Source of the DNA: Hyphomicrobiales bacterium
Lineage (GTDB): Bacteria > Pseudomonadota > Alphaproteobacteria > Rhizobiales > Xanthobacteraceae
Direction of reading: 5' to 3'
Assembly: GCA_016713235.1 (NCBI GenBank)
Contig: JADJPN010000003.1
Coordinates: forward strand, 496,001-560,000
DNA: 64,000 nt
Shown one piece after another: positions 1-9,108 of the stretch. A program made the translations under genes and the position numbers. Each line of letters opens with the position of its first letter. Position 1 is the first letter of the stretch. The notes beneath the pieces were generated by a model. It was not told the DNA's origin. It saw only the letters and a program-made list of their open reading frames with translations, and did not search any database.

Positions 1-419
1 AGGATTCCGGCGCAGCCGAGCACAAGTGCAAACGTGCTCTGCCATGTGAACCGGACGCCGAGTATTGGCCAGCTCAAAATCGCGACCCAGATCGGCATCG
101 TGTAAACGAGAAGGGAGGCTTCGGCGACGCTTAGGTATTTCATCGCGATGGTCGTGAAGCCCATCCACGCAAAAACATTTGTAAAGGATGCGATTACGAG
201 CGGCAGGATGGCGCCGCGAGGAATACGCAGGCTTTCGCCCCGTGAGAAGCAGATCGCAGCCAGCACACTGGCGCCGATGATGCCTGCGACGCCGCGCGAA
301 AACAGCGGCGGCCAGTCCGCGAGCACGAATTTGATCGCGGGCCAGTTCAGCCCCCAGCCAATTGCAGTGATGGTGAGGAGCGCGAGCCCGGTCAGATGGG
401 AGTTGGGTTTTGCGGGCAT
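1..419 (-). CDS. EamA/DMT family transporter, N-terminal part (runs off the window)
   Basis: The minus strand reads from an ATG at 419 for 139 codons to the window edge without a stop. The start (MPAKPNSHLTGLALL) is followed by four to five strongly hydrophobic segments (TITAIGWGLNWPAIKF, RGVAGIIGASVLAAICF, ILPLVIASFTNVFAWMGF, EASLLVYTMPIWVAILSWP), the pattern of an EamA (10-TMS drug/metabolite transporter) half. Residues such as GWGLNWPAIK and ASLLVYTMPIW are typical of this family. The substrate cannot be told; members export amino acids or metabolites. The carboxyl half lies outside the window. The tRNA-Glu gene lies just upstream on the same strand. Confidence 0.8.
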   Translation of the reverse strand, partial: MPAKPNSHLTGLALLTITAIGWGLNWPAIKFVLADWPPLFSRGVAGIIGASVLAAICFSRGESLRIPRGAILPLVIASFTNVFAWMGFTTIAMKYLSVAEASLLVYTMPIWVAILSWPILGVRFTWQSTFALVLGCAGI

Positions 420-432
420 CGCGAAACTAAAA

Positions 433-507
433 TGGCGCTCCCTAGGGGAGTCGAACCCCTCTTTTCAGGTTGAAAACCTGACGTCCTAACCGATAGACGA
501 AGGGAGC
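433..507 (-). tRNA. tRNA-Glu (anticodon TTC)
   Basis: On the minus strand a full cloverleaf can be folded. The 7-bp acceptor stem is GCTCCCT with AGGGAGC. The anticodon stem TCAGG/CCTGA encloses a loop with TTC. The T arm is GAGGGGTTCGACTCCCC-like. The discriminator G is followed by an encoded CCA at 433-435. The gene is 75 nt with CCA. It sits between the EamA transporter and the secreted protein gene. Confidence 0.93.
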
Positions 508-581
508 GCTAAAGTCCGGGCGAACCGAACCGCGGTCCTTATAAGAAAGCATGCCGCCTCGCACAAGAGCGGATTTAAGCC

Positions 582-601
582 CGAAATACTGGGGTATTTC
601 G
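582..601 (-). terminator. hairpin downstream of the secreted protein gene
   Basis: An 8-bp perfect inverted repeat (CGAAATAC / GTATTTCG) with a 4-nt loop lies 5 nt beyond the stop codon of the minus-strand gene 607-1932. It is AT-rich and is not followed by a clear T run on the minus strand, so it is only a weak terminator candidate. Confidence 0.3.
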
Positions 602-606
602 AGCTT

Positions 607-1932
607 TTATTGCCGGTAGCCCAGACCAAGCATCAGAACCTTTTCCCGTTCCAGCGTGTTGAGATCGCGGCCGTTCGCGTAGCTTAGATTCAGACTCCAG
701 TTCTTTTGTTCCCCCAAGGCATAGGCGAGCGTGGTTTCGAAGCGCGCGACCCGTTCGAGCGGACCTCGAAATACTTCGTGATGCTCATAGGACGTGTTGA
801 GCGAAAAGTTCTTCAGTAGGTCAAGGGTGCTGTAGAGCCAGATCTCGATACGTCCGCCGCCTCGCACGAAGTCGTCCTGTGCAACGAACAGGAGATTCTG
901 TCCTGCATTGATCGCATTGCCGTACAGGAATGTTAGCCGCGGGCGAAGCGTAAAGAGAAACGATGTATCGCCAATCGGATGAAGTGCCGTCATGCCCGGG
1001 AAGGGGAACGTCGGAAGGAAATTCACTTGTCCGATCAGAACGTCTGTGTCGGTCACGTAAGAATTTACGTAATGCGTGAAAAATTGAAGCTGTTGATAGT
1101 ATCTGCCGACTGCGAAGGTCGATTCCGCCATGAGACCGACGCCGGCATTCCCGATCCTCTTTTTTGGCGATACGCCCGTACCCGAAGCGCTCTTGTGTGT
1201 AACGAAACCGAGAAGTTCGGAATCGTATCCAAACGGCAATTTCCCCATCGGCGCGCCGACGACCATTTCGTTTGAGAAAATTGAAGTTCGGTTGATGTAA
1301 TCCGTGTTCAGGGAAATCGTTGCGTATCCAGCGCTCTCAATTTGCTTTCCGCTCAGCTTAAGTTCGTTGATGCTTTTTCGGACGAGGAACTTCGACGCAA
1401 ATTTCTGGATTTTTTCGGAGGCTTCGTTTCTTTGCGGTGGCGTTTCCACCGGCTTCTTGCGAACGATACAAACAATGCGGCCGGAGTTCGGCATTCCGGT
1501 GAAGAAGTTTTTCAGAGATTGTCCCGTCCAGCCACTCCCTGGCGGCTCCATGCGAAAGCCGCTCTCATTGGCCGACGGTGGGCTTCTGGGGCGATTGAGA
1601 AACAAGGCCAAATCGTCCCGGTTCTTCTGGAGTTGGGCTCTGGTGCCGTCTGTGCAGCCATCTTCCGCCTTACAGAGCGTCACCGGATCCAAAAGGATGT
1701 CAAAGCGTTTTTCATCCGAAATCCGCTCTTTGTAGTTTACGGCGTCGTCAGTGATGCCGCCGGAAAAAAAGTAATACTCGAGCAGCCGGCGCGGACTGAT
1801 ACTGGTTTCGCCTTCCGGCACCGGAACGATACTGCAAACCCGCTCTGGCTTGGGATCGATAAATGGCTCCGCCGATAGCGGATAGGAAAGCAAGAAAAGA
1901 AAACATAGTGCAGCGACAATGCGCGTAATCAT
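607..1932 (-). CDS. hypothetical secreted, probably outer-membrane beta-barrel protein
   Basis: The 441-aa product starts with a clear signal peptide (MITRIVAALCFLFLLSYPLSA, then E-P-F). Four Cys lie in the first 160 residues of the mature chain (ERVCSIV, VTLCKAEDGC, RIVCIVR). The second half, roughly residues 200-441, alternates polar and aromatic residues in short strands (TISLNTDYI, FSLNTSYEHH, WSLNLSYAN) and ends in LMLGLGYRQ, as in Gram-negative beta-barrels. I do not recognise a named family. It may be a transporter-like barrel with an N-terminal periplasmic region. It is monocistronic, with tandem 22-bp repeats just upstream of its start. Confidence 0.7.
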   Translation of the reverse strand: MITRIVAALCFLFLLSYPLSAEPFIDPKPERVCSIVPVPEGETSISPRRLLEYYFFSGGITDDAVNYKERISDEKRFDILLDPVTLCKAEDGCTDGTRAQLQKNRDDLALFLNRPRSPPSANESGFRMEPPGSGWTGQSLKNFFTGMPNSGRIVCIVRKKPVETPPQRNEASEKIQKFASKFLVRKSINELKLSGKQIESAGYATISLNTDYINRTSIFSNEMVVGAPMGKLPFGYDSELLGFVTHKSASGTGVSPKKRIGNAGVGLMAESTFAVGRYYQQLQFFTHYVNSYVTDTDVLIGQVNFLPTFPFPGMTALHPIGDTSFLFTLRPRLTFLYGNAINAGQNLLFVAQDDFVRGGGRIEIWLYSTLDLLKNFSLNTSYEHHEVFRGPLERVARFETTLAYALGEQKNWSLNLSYANGRDLNTLEREKVLMLGLGYRQ

Positions 1933-1954
1933 TTTTCATCTCCCAGCAATCTAG

Positions 1955-1998
1955 GAAGCAAAGAATCTAAGAATAAGAAGCAAGCAATCTAAGAATAA
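1955..1998. repeat. two tandem 22-bp repeats upstream of the secreted protein gene
   Basis: Two adjacent copies (1955-1976 and 1977-1998) match at 20 of 22 positions, each containing AATCTAAGAATAA. They lie 23 to 66 bp upstream of the ATG at 1932, in the presumed promoter or 5' leader. The function is unknown. Confidence 0.7.
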
Positions 1999-2029
1999 AA
2001 TGTTCTATTCGGCCGCTTTGGTCGCAGCC

Positions 2030-2446
2030 CTATTTGGTTTTCGTATTTGATTTATTTATCGCCGCCGCCGCTTTCGTCGCCGTCGTTGCTTTTTGAGTCA
2101 TCATTCGTGCGGCGTTCGCAAGGCTTGATGTCTGGGCGGCCAAGAGTTCGGTATTCACTGCGGAGTAGAACACGCCGAGCGTGTCTCCCCAGTGCTCTTT
2201 CCGCCACGGCAGGGTGAGGGTGAGCTTTCTGCCTGCCGAAATACTTAGTGAGTATGAAATTTCGTCGCAAAATCGCGGAAAGGCCAACGGATGCATTTGA
2301 TATCCGTCGGGATGTGCGGCTTTGAGACTCTTTGTCCAATCGATGTCTTCAGGACGCCTTATGTTTCCAACACGCTCTTTGATAAGCCACGCTGCAATTG
2401 TGCGTATGACCAGGAGCGAAGTTTGTATTGGATCTAATGCTGGCAT
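2030..2446 (-). CDS. hypothetical protein with Ala/Lys/Thr-rich tail
   Basis: The 138-aa product starts at MPALDPIQTSLLVIR. I chose this start because the strong ribosome site GAGGAGG lies 8 nt upstream of its ATG, although the frame stays open for 31 more codons upstream. The middle holds a basic and aromatic stretch (ISAGRKLTLTLPWRKEHWG), and the end is a low-complexity tail rich in A, K and T (TQKATTATKAAAA), which recalls the tails of phasin or histone-like proteins. No family is recognised with confidence. It lies between the secreted protein gene and gloA, all on the minus strand. Confidence 0.6.
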   Translation of the reverse strand: MPALDPIQTSLLVIRTIAAWLIKERVGNIRRPEDIDWTKSLKAAHPDGYQMHPLAFPRFCDEISYSLSISAGRKLTLTLPWRKEHWGDTLGVFYSAVNTELLAAQTSSLANAARMMTQKATTATKAAAAINKSNTKTK

Positions 2447-2532
2447 TTTTGTTTCCTCCTCAACAAAAAGGAAGAAACTAAAGCAAACTAATTCACGCTG
2501 TGCACGCGCCGGCAGGTGGAGGTTTTCTAATA

Positions 2533-2992
2533 CTACCAATGTCCCGTATTCGGCATCGAGGCCCAGGGTTCTTGCTTCGGTAGCGCTTTGCCTTTTTGCA
2601 GCAACTCAATCGAGTGCAAATCCGGCGAGCGGATGAAAGCCATCTGGCCGTCACGCGGCGGCCGGTTGATCGTGATGCCCGCCTTCATCAAGCGGTCGCA
2701 CGCGGCATAGATATCGTCCACCTCGTAGGCGAGATGGCCAAACTGGCGAGCTTCTTTCATGTCCTCGTCGGTGCCCCAGTTGTAGGTGAGTTCTACGAGC
2801 GGCGCGGGGCGGCCGGCACCCTTCGCGTCCGCGACTAGCTTCTCGTCTTCGGGTGCCGCGAGAAACACGAGCGTGAATTTTCCGGCCTCGTTTTCGATGC
2901 GGAACGACTCCTTCAGCCCCAGCTTGTTGCAATAAAAGTCCAGCGCCTTGTCGAGGGTCGCGGACCCGCAGCATGGTATGAAGGTAACGCAT
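2533..2992 (-). CDS. gloA: lactoylglutathione lyase (glyoxalase I), one-base frameshift
   Basis: Glyoxalase I isomerises the glutathione hemithioacetal of methylglyoxal to S-lactoylglutathione in the cytosol. The start [12 protein letters not shown] and the later frame ([27 protein letters not shown]) form a complete protein of about 152 aa. Typical metal ligands are visible: His in RYLHTMLRV, His in FGHLAYEV and Glu in HSIELLQ. The frame breaks after codon 12 at a CCC run (plus-strand 2955-2957). Removing one base restores [12 protein letters not shown]. This looks like an assembly error rather than decay. Confidence 0.85.
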
Positions 2993-3057
2993 CGATCTGT
3001 GCTCCCGAATTACAGAGAATGCCTGGGTAACCGCAGGCGTCAGGCTTTGAAAATAGA

Positions 3058-3822
3058 ATGATCGCTCTCGACCGCAAGTCTGCTTCCGCGAAACTGGAAG
3101 AATTGTTCAAAGAGTCGCGCCGCGCGGTGGCCTTCACCGGGGCCGGTATCTCGACCGAAAGCGGCATTCCCGATTTTCGTTCTCCCGGCGGACTCTGGAC
3201 CAAAAACAAGCCGATAGAGTTCTCGGATTTCCTCTCCAGCAAAGAGATGCGTGACGAAGCCTGGCGGCGGAAGTTCGCGATGGAGGATTCCTTCCGCTCC
3301 GCGAAACCGAGCCGTGGTCATCGAGCCTTGGCGAAGCTCTTGCAGCGCGGCAAGCTTTCCGCAGTGATCACGCAGAACATCGACAATTTGCATCAAGTTT
3401 CAGGAATTCCTGCAGATAAAGTGATCGAGCTGCATGGCAACGGTTCCTATGCCACCTGTCTCGACTGTGGAACCCGTTACGAGTTGGACTGGGTTAAGGA
3501 ACGCTTCGATAAATCGAACGGATCAGCGCCAGATTGTGCGGATTGCGGTGGCCCGGTGAAGTCGGCAACCATTTACTTCGGCCAGCCGATGCCTGAAGCG
3601 CCTATGCGGCAGGCGGAAGTCGAGACTCTGGCCGCGGATTTGTTCGTCGCGATCGGATCGTCGCTGGTGGTCTGGCCGGCCGCTGGTTTCCCGCTACGTG
3701 CGAAACGGAACGGCGCCAAGCTGGTAATCCTGAACCGGGAGCCGACCGATCTCGATGACGTTGCGGATCTCGTCATCCGGGACGATATCGGAGACGTTCT
3801 TCAAGTCTTTCTTGACAGCTAG
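3058..3822 (+). CDS. cobB: Sir2-family NAD-dependent protein deacylase
   Basis: The 254-aa cytosolic sirtuin removes acyl groups from lysines, using NAD and yielding O-acyl-ADP-ribose and nicotinamide. Seen in order: the NAD-binding GAGISTESGIPDFRS at about residues 29-43; TQNIDNLHQ near 103-111; the catalytic His in ELHGNGSYATC; a Cys4 zinc site as CLDC and CADCGG about 25 residues apart; and the Rossmann return GSSLVVWPA. The length is normal for bacterial class III enzymes. The gene starts 65 bp from the divergent gloA and is followed within 170 bp by the cold-shock gene on the same strand. Confidence 0.95.
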   Translation: MIALDRKSASAKLEELFKESRRAVAFTGAGISTESGIPDFRSPGGLWTKNKPIEFSDFLSSKEMRDEAWRRKFAMEDSFRSAKPSRGHRALAKLLQRGKLSAVITQNIDNLHQVSGIPADKVIELHGNGSYATCLDCGTRYELDWVKERFDKSNGSAPDCADCGGPVKSATIYFGQPMPEAPMRQAEVETLAADLFVAIGSSLVVWPAAGFPLRAKRNGAKLVILNREPTDLDDVADLVIRDDIGDVLQVFLDS

Positions 3823-3984
3823 TGCGACTCGTTGTGCACGGCGACGGTTTTTGATGCGCCGCCCATTGCATTGATTGAGGAACCGCATTTTGATGTTCCC
3901 AATCTTCTAAGCGATGTTATCGTTGTATTGCAACGAATCGGCGTCCCGCCGGTTCAACACAAAGCGGCTAGAGTTTTAGGCGTC

Positions 3985-4581
3985 ATGGGTTCGGACCGGC
4001 TGGGGTCTAAGCTCGCGCAGAGCGAGCAGGGGACGCGGATAGAGGATCTCACGGAGGAAGCTCCGGTGGGGTTGGTCGAGATCATGGGCCACATCAAGTG
4101 GTTCGATGTCTCGAAAGGCTTTGGCTTCATCGTCCCCGACAATGGAATGCCCGACGTTCTCTTGCACGTGACGTGTTTGCGTCACGGCGGCTTTCAGACC
4201 GCGCATGAAGGTGCGCGCGTCGTCTGCGAAGTGCTCGAACGCGCGAAGGGCTATCAGTGCTTCCGGGTCATCTCGATGGATGACTCCACCGCAATCCACC
4301 CATCGGAAATGCCGCCGCCGCGCACGCATGTGAACATCGTGCCGACCAGCGGTCTCGAGCGCGCCTGGGTGAAATGGTTCAACCGTATCCGCGGCTTTGG
4401 GTTCCTCACCCGCGGCGACGACTCGCCGGACATCTTCGTGCACATGGAAACGCTGCGCCGCTTCGGTATGACCGAATTACGTCCCGGCCAGATGGTGCTC
4501 GTGCGCTATGGTGACGGCCCGAAAGGCCTTATGGCTGCCGAAGTCCGGCCCGATACGGGCGGCGGTACTTCCTCGCACTGA
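3985..4581 (+). CDS. tandem cold-shock domain protein
   Basis: The 198-aa protein carries two cold-shock (OB-fold nucleic-acid-binding) domains. Domain 1 begins at GHIKWFDVSKGFGFIV (RNP1 KGFGFI) and domain 2 at AWVKWFNRIRGFGFLT (RNP1 RGFGFL, then DIFVHMETL as RNP2). A linker with PPPRTH separates them. The frame is open from 3832, but the ATG at 3985 gives the MGSDRLGSKLAQ start, which fits long cold-shock proteins of Rhizobiales; I chose it on that ground. It probably binds RNA or single-stranded DNA. The DUF192 gene follows 8 bp later and is likely co-transcribed. Confidence 0.85.
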   Translation: MGSDRLGSKLAQSEQGTRIEDLTEEAPVGLVEIMGHIKWFDVSKGFGFIVPDNGMPDVLLHVTCLRHGGFQTAHEGARVVCEVLERAKGYQCFRVISMDDSTAIHPSEMPPPRTHVNIVPTSGLERAWVKWFNRIRGFGFLTRGDDSPDIFVHMETLRRFGMTELRPGQMVLVRYGDGPKGLMAAEVRPDTGGGTSSH

Positions 4582-4589
4582 GTTTCGCC

Positions 4590-5071
4590 ATGTCTGTTTT
4601 TGTTCGTTTTGGGCGCCTCGTTGCGCTCACTCTATTCTTGGCTTTCGCTATGCTTCCAGCCGCTGCCCAGACCGGGCCGCAGCCGAAGCTGAAAATTGAG
4701 TCTCCGAGATTCTCACCAAGTCCGGTATCCGGGTTTTTAACGTAGAGATGGCAGAAACGCCCGAGCAGCAACGGATCGGGCTGATGTTCCACAAAGAGGT
4801 TCCGGACGGCGAGGGCATGTTGTTCGATTTTCGCGTTTCGCGACCCGTCGCGATGTGGATGCAGAACACGATCGCTTCGCTGGATATGATTTTCATCCGT
4901 GCGGACGGCACGATCGCGAACATCGCCAAAGCGACGACGCCTTTTTCGCTGGCGACGGTGGAGTCGCAGGGACCGGTAAAAGCAGTTCTGGAAGTCGCCG
5001 CCGGCACCGCCGACCGCTACGGCATCGCGGCGGGAGACAAGGTTTCGCAGCGGATATTCGGCGGTCGTTAG
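4590..5071 (+). CDS. DUF192 family secreted protein, one-base frameshift
   Basis: The ATG at 4590 opens a signal peptide (VALTLFLAFAMLPAAAQ). After codon 38 the frame breaks near 4703: inserting one base in TCTCCGAG (TCT-GCC-GAG) restores the rest of the protein (VEMAETPEQQRIGLMFHKEV, GMLFDF, MWMQNTIASLDMIFI, VLEVAAGTADRYGI). These are hallmark DUF192 motifs. About 160 aa, periplasmic, function unknown. It sits between the cold-shock gene and tRNA-Pro, an order I associate with Nitrobacteraceae genomes. Confidence 0.85.
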
Positions 5072-5137
5072 GGTTTGGGGACGATTTTTTGGTGCCTTGC
5101 GATGGCCGGTCGGCTCCTGTAATCCCTCGGCCGGAGA

Positions 5138-5214
<77 letters not shown>

Positions 5215-5292
5215 GCACTTAGCCGATTTTGTTGGTCAACTTGTTGGTCAGGCGATTTCGGCTGGCCAAGCCACAGGACGAGGCGAGAAGAG

Positions 5293-5599
5293 ATGATCGC
5301 GCGCATCTACAAGCCGGCCAAGACGGCGATGCAGTCGGGCGAAGCCCGCACGAAAGCCTGGGTGCTCGATTACGAGCCCGAGCAGCCGCGCCGCGTCGAG
5401 CCGCTGATGGGCTGGACCTCATCGAGCGATATGCGCCAGCAGGTGCGTCTGCGTTTTCGCGAGCGAGAAAGACGCGGTTGCTTACTGCGAGAAGAATGGC
5501 ATTCCTTATGAGCTGAGTGAGCCGCATAAGAAGGCCGCGAAGAAGATGGCTTACGCCGACAATTTTTCGTTCAGACGCGTGGGCCAGTGGACGCACTGA
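5293..5599 (+). CDS. NADH dehydrogenase accessory subunit (NDUFS4/AQDQ homologue), one-base frameshift
   Basis: This is the alphaproteobacterial homologue of mitochondrial complex I subunit NDUFS4, an approximately 101-aa peripheral subunit of the NADH dehydrogenase arm. Seen: MIARIYKPAKTAMQSGEA, then TKAWVLDYEPE, GWTSSSDMRQQVRLRF and, in the next frame, YCEKNGIPYELSEPH and NFSFRRVGQWTH. The frame breaks at the TTTT run 5454-5457; with one T fewer it reads RLRFASEKDAVAYC. The gene lies alone between tRNA-Pro and tRNA-Arg, far from any nuo operon, as is usual for this family. Confidence 0.88.
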
Positions 5600-5636
5600 G
5601 CTGCAATTCTTCGCGTCGCTGTCCCTAAAAGCTAAC

Positions 5637-5712
5637 GGCCCCGTAGCTCAGTGGATTAGAGCATCAGCCTTCTAAGCTGAGGTCCCTGGTTCAGATCCAG
5701 GCGGGGTCGCCA
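5637..5712 (+). tRNA. tRNA-Arg (anticodon TCT)
   Basis: Acceptor stem GGCCCCG/CGGGGTC (one G-U), anticodon stem TCAGC/GCTGA around CTTCTAA (anticodon TCT), T arm CCTGGTTCAGATCCAGG, and discriminator G plus encoded CCA at 5709-5712. 76 nt, complete. Confidence 0.95.
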
Positions 5713-5737
5713 TTTTTCAAGCAGGCTAGCAGTTTCG

Positions 5738-5760
5738 AAAATACCATTCCGATAAATGGC
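5738..5760. repeat. dispersed repeat, copy A
   Basis: A stretch of about 23 bp containing AATACCATTCCG and TAAATG. It matches 9109-9131 at about 20 positions, in the same orientation. It lies downstream of tRNA-Arg, at the far end of the aceE gene. Confidence 0.55.
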
Positions 5761-5902
5761 GTCGTTTCGCTCGTGCGGTCCGGCGTTTGCTCGTCGCATC
5801 TGCGATTTGCTCAAAGGGTCTTCTTACCGCAGCGAGGCAGCGCCTTGGAGCTGGCATCTCGGCTGATCGCGCAAAATACAATAAGTTGATCGCAAGACGG
5901 AT

Positions 5903-5939
5903 TGACGGCTGATACGCCATTTCACCAAGCCAGCCGTCA
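5903..5939 (-). terminator. inverted repeat just after the aceE-like gene
   Basis: A 9-bp inverted repeat (TGACGGCTG and CAGCCGTCA, 19-nt loop) starts 3 nt after the stop of the minus-strand gene at 5942. It is well placed for a transcript end, but there is no T run and the loop is long. Confidence 0.35.
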
Positions 5940-5941
5940 GA

Positions 5942-8327
5942 TCATACCGAAAGAGCGCGCACGTACCGTATCGGTCGCGCAACGGTCAAGTTTGCCGCCG
6001 CTGCGATCGAATTCGCGTCGATCCCGTAATGCCGATACAGATCTTGCAACGAACCAGTCTGGCCAAAATGCTCGACGCCAAGGCCTCGAACTTTGTGCCC
6101 CTTGACTGCTCCCAGCCAAGAAAGCGCAGCAAGGGTGACCATCAGGACTGTCACAAGCCCACAGTGCGTCGGCACGCCTTCAGCAACTTCTCAATGTGAG
6201 ACTTCGCATGCGTTTGACCGCGTTCGCGCCCGTTGCGCACCGGTCAACCGGCGTTCAATCGGTCAGCCAAGTTACTACCAGCAATCCAACATCCCGACGG
6301 TCTTCTGCCATTAGGCCAACCGCGTCGATCGCTTCCGGGCAATCGCTCCCATATAAGCGACGACAGTTTTCAGCGTTCGGACCGGGCTTTCGCAACCAAT
6401 ATGCTCCGTCGATAATCTGCTGTCGCAGTTCTTCATCTACAGTACGTTGAGGCTGATCCACTGTACGAGTTGAAAGGCGCAAATAAACAGAGCCGCCGGT
6501 TTCGTCCGTAACCAGTTTTGTTCGTCGGGGTCTCCGCTACCGTCCCGCTGCATGTAATCAAGCGCAAAGCGCATGATCGTAGAGAGTTCGTCAACGAAAG
6601 CTGGTTCAAAAGCCGCCAGACCGTCTTGTGCCATTCCTATTAATGGTTGGCTGATGGACTGATGTGCTCCGCCTTCCGATCCCAACGTAATACCAGAGGG
6701 GGTTGCCACGACCATAAAGCGCGCATCCTGGTAACAGGCGTAATTTAGTGCATCGAGGCCGCGAGCGATGAATGGATCGTACAACGTTCCTATCGGTAAC
6801 AAGCGTTCGCCGTTTATCGCGTGAGATAATCCCAGCGCTGATAGATTAATGAACAAGTTCATCTCCGCAATGCCAAGCTCGAAGTGTTGGCCAGATGGAG
6901 AGAAATCCCAGTTGAAGGTTGAAGCGATCCGCTCCTTTTTGAAGGTGTCGGCAAGCTTTTCTCGAGCAAATAAGCCACGTCTGTTGACCCAGCCACCGAG
7001 ATTTGTGGAAACGGTGACATCGGGTGATGTTGTTACGATGCGTGACGCGAATTCCTCTGTGCTCTTTCCGATCTCATTGAGGATCGATCCAAAGCCAGCT
7101 TGCGTCGAAGTAGCCGTCTGGCGAGGCAGCGGGAATTCTGCGGGGATAGAAAACACCTGCGCGCGCGTTCGATTAGGCCGACGTGCAAAATCGACGTTAT
7201 CTAGAAACTCTTGCAAAATCTGCGACGGAGTATTGAGGCCTTCAAACTTTTCCCATTCCATGCCTTTCCGGACGTGATTTTTCTCCTGAAATTCGTCCAT
7301 CTGCGCAGGAGTCATCAGGCCGGCATGGTTGTCTTTGTGACCGGCCATTGGCAAGCCGAAGCCCTTAACTGTGTAACAGATGAAGCAGACAGGGCGATCG
7401 TGGTCGATTTTTTCGAAAGGCCTCACTCAAGGTTGGGAGGTCGTGGCCCCAAGATTACCCATCAACCGCGCAAGTTCCTCGTCGCTGCGCCGATCAATCA
7501 GTGCTGACACCGGTCCCTGATCGCCAATCTCATCAAGCAGGCGCTTTCTCCAAGCCGCTCCTCCTTGGAATGTCAGCGCCGAGTAGAGCTGGTTAGGGCA
7601 GGCGTCTATCCAGGAACGAAGCTTCTCTCCTCCCGGTTCGCGAAATGCGGCTTCCTGGAGTGATCCGTATTTAACGATAACGACGTCCCAACCGAAATTC
7701 CGAAATAGATTCTCATACCGCTCCCAAAGCCCTTCACGCACAACGGCATCAAGACTTTGGCGATTGTAGTCGATGACCCACCAGCAGTTTCTCAAGCCAT
7801 GTTTCCAACCTTCGAGCATCGCTTCGAAAATATTGCCCTCATCGAGTTCGGCGTCACCAATCAGAGAAATCATTCTGCCTTCTGGTGCCTCTGTCCCCCA
7901 TCCGTGCCCTCGAACGTAGTCTTGAGCCAGAGACGAAAACAGCGTCTGCGCAACACCAAGGCCAACTGAACCAGTGGAAAAATCTACATCATCGGTGTCC
8001 CTTCGTTCGCGAAGGGTAACTTTGCGCGCCTTTATAGGCTCGAAAATTTTCGAGCTTTTCTTGAGTTTGCCTCCCGAGCAGATACTGAATTGCATGAAAG
8101 ATCGGAGAGGCGTGCGGTTTGACGGCAACGCGATCCTGTGGCCGCAGTATATCAAGATAAAGCACCGTCATGATGGTCGCGAGAGACGCCGAGGACGCCT
8201 GGTGACCACCGACTTTGATTCCGTCGTTGTTCGCACGAATGTGGTTTGCGTTATGAATGGTCCAGCTCGCAAGCCAGAGAATTTTCTTCTCGAGCTCGGC
8301 AAGTATTTCGATGCGACTGGAACCCAT
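5942..8327 (-). pseudogene. aceE: 2-oxoacid dehydrogenase E1, homodimeric AceE/MdeB type, broken by many small indels
   Basis: The gene encodes about 795 aa of a thiamine-diphosphate E1 subunit that decarboxylates a 2-oxoacid and passes the acyl group to a lipoyl E2. Visible parts: GGHQASSASLATIMTVLY; the ThDP/metal motif GDAELDEGN with WWVIDYNRQSL; ICYTVKGFGLPMAGHKDNH; GIAEMNLFINLSALG; and the C-terminal GVEHFGQTGSLQDLYRHYGI. The frame is broken at plus-strand 7999-8001, 7447-7450, 7416-7418 and 6506-6507, plus about eight more places between 6370 and 6120, some compensating. Most are homopolymer length changes with conserved protein on both sides, so sequence error is likelier than decay. 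No E2 gene is adjacent. The divergent lrp neighbour recalls mdeR-mdeB of Pseudomonas, where MdeB uses 2-oxobutyrate. Confidence 0.8.
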
Positions 8328-8456
8328 AGCTCAACCCTCAGATTTCTATGAACCTGAAGTATTTCATGGGTTCTGGCGCAATATTAGCTAATAAAGCTAT
8401 ACAAGCTGGCAATTTTAGCCATTAAATGACGTTCTAAGTCGTAATTTGAGCAAAAC

Positions 8457-8921
8457 ATGCCAAAAACCATTGATCCGACAGATCGGAAGATTTTAGCGTT
8501 GTTGCAGCAGGATGGCCGGAGCAGCGTAACAACAATTGCCGAAAAGGTTGGCTTATCCGTCTCTCCGTGTCTTCGCCGCATCAAATTGCTTGAAGAGGCG
8601 GGCGTAATCTCAAGGTACGTGGCAGTCCTCAATCAACGGGAAGTGGGACTCCCGGTGAGCGTGTTCGTTTCGATCAAATTGGAAAGCCAGAAAGAGCAGG
8701 CGCTCGAAAAATTCGGAAAGGCAGTGGGCAAGTGGCCTGAGGTACTCGAATGTTATCTGATGACTGGCCCCCGCGACTACTTGCTTCGCGTTGTTGTGGC
8801 GGATCTTGAAGCGTATGAGGCGTTTTTAACGCAGAAGCTCACGAGGCTGGATGGAATTGCTTCAATCGAATCGAGCTTCGCGCTTGGTCAAGTAAAATAC
8901 ACGAACGTTCTACCGATTTGA
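8457..8921 (+). CDS. Lrp/AsnC family transcriptional regulator
   Basis: The 154-aa protein opens with an AsnC-type helix-turn-helix (TDRKILALLQQDGRSS, TTIAEKVGLSVSPCLRRIK). The C-terminal RAM ligand-binding domain follows (VSVFVSIKLE, VLECYLMTGPRDYLLRVVV). Its length is normal for the family. It is divergent from the aceE/mdeB-like gene across a 129-bp AT-rich gap, so it probably controls that gene in response to an amino acid. MdeR (Lrp family, beside the homodimeric E1 gene mdeB) is the closest functional model. The gene is intact. Confidence 0.92.
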   Translation: MPKTIDPTDRKILALLQQDGRSSVTTIAEKVGLSVSPCLRRIKLLEEAGVISRYVAVLNQREVGLPVSVFVSIKLESQKEQALEKFGKAVGKWPEVLECYLMTGPRDYLLRVVVADLEAYEAFLTQKLTRLDGIASIESSFALGQVKYTNVLPI

Positions 8922-9108
8922 ATTTGCGAAGCTTGCTAAACGCCGCTGAACTGCGCCATCGATCTAACGCTACACGCGCAAAGCCATACATCAGGAAGGG
9001 CAGCTTTGTCAGAATGAGCGTTGAAATTGTTGAGTTTTCTAGCAGCCTCTAAATTGTTGGTCGCAAGTTCGGTTTCTGCCGAGGTCGGCAATATTTCGGG
9101 CGCTTGGC

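Noticed and set aside
1304..1878. Plus-strand frames of 143 and 178 codons inside the secreted protein gene
   Set aside because: They lie wholly opposite a gene with a signal peptide and beta-strand pattern and look like shadows.
3832..3984. N-terminal extension of the cold-shock protein
   Set aside because: The extension (51 codons) has no cold-shock features, and the ATG at 3985 gives the expected start.
5215..5292. Prophage or integrase remnant at the tRNA-Pro 3' end
   Set aside because: TTGTTGGTCA is repeated twice, but no attachment-site copy or integrase gene is present.
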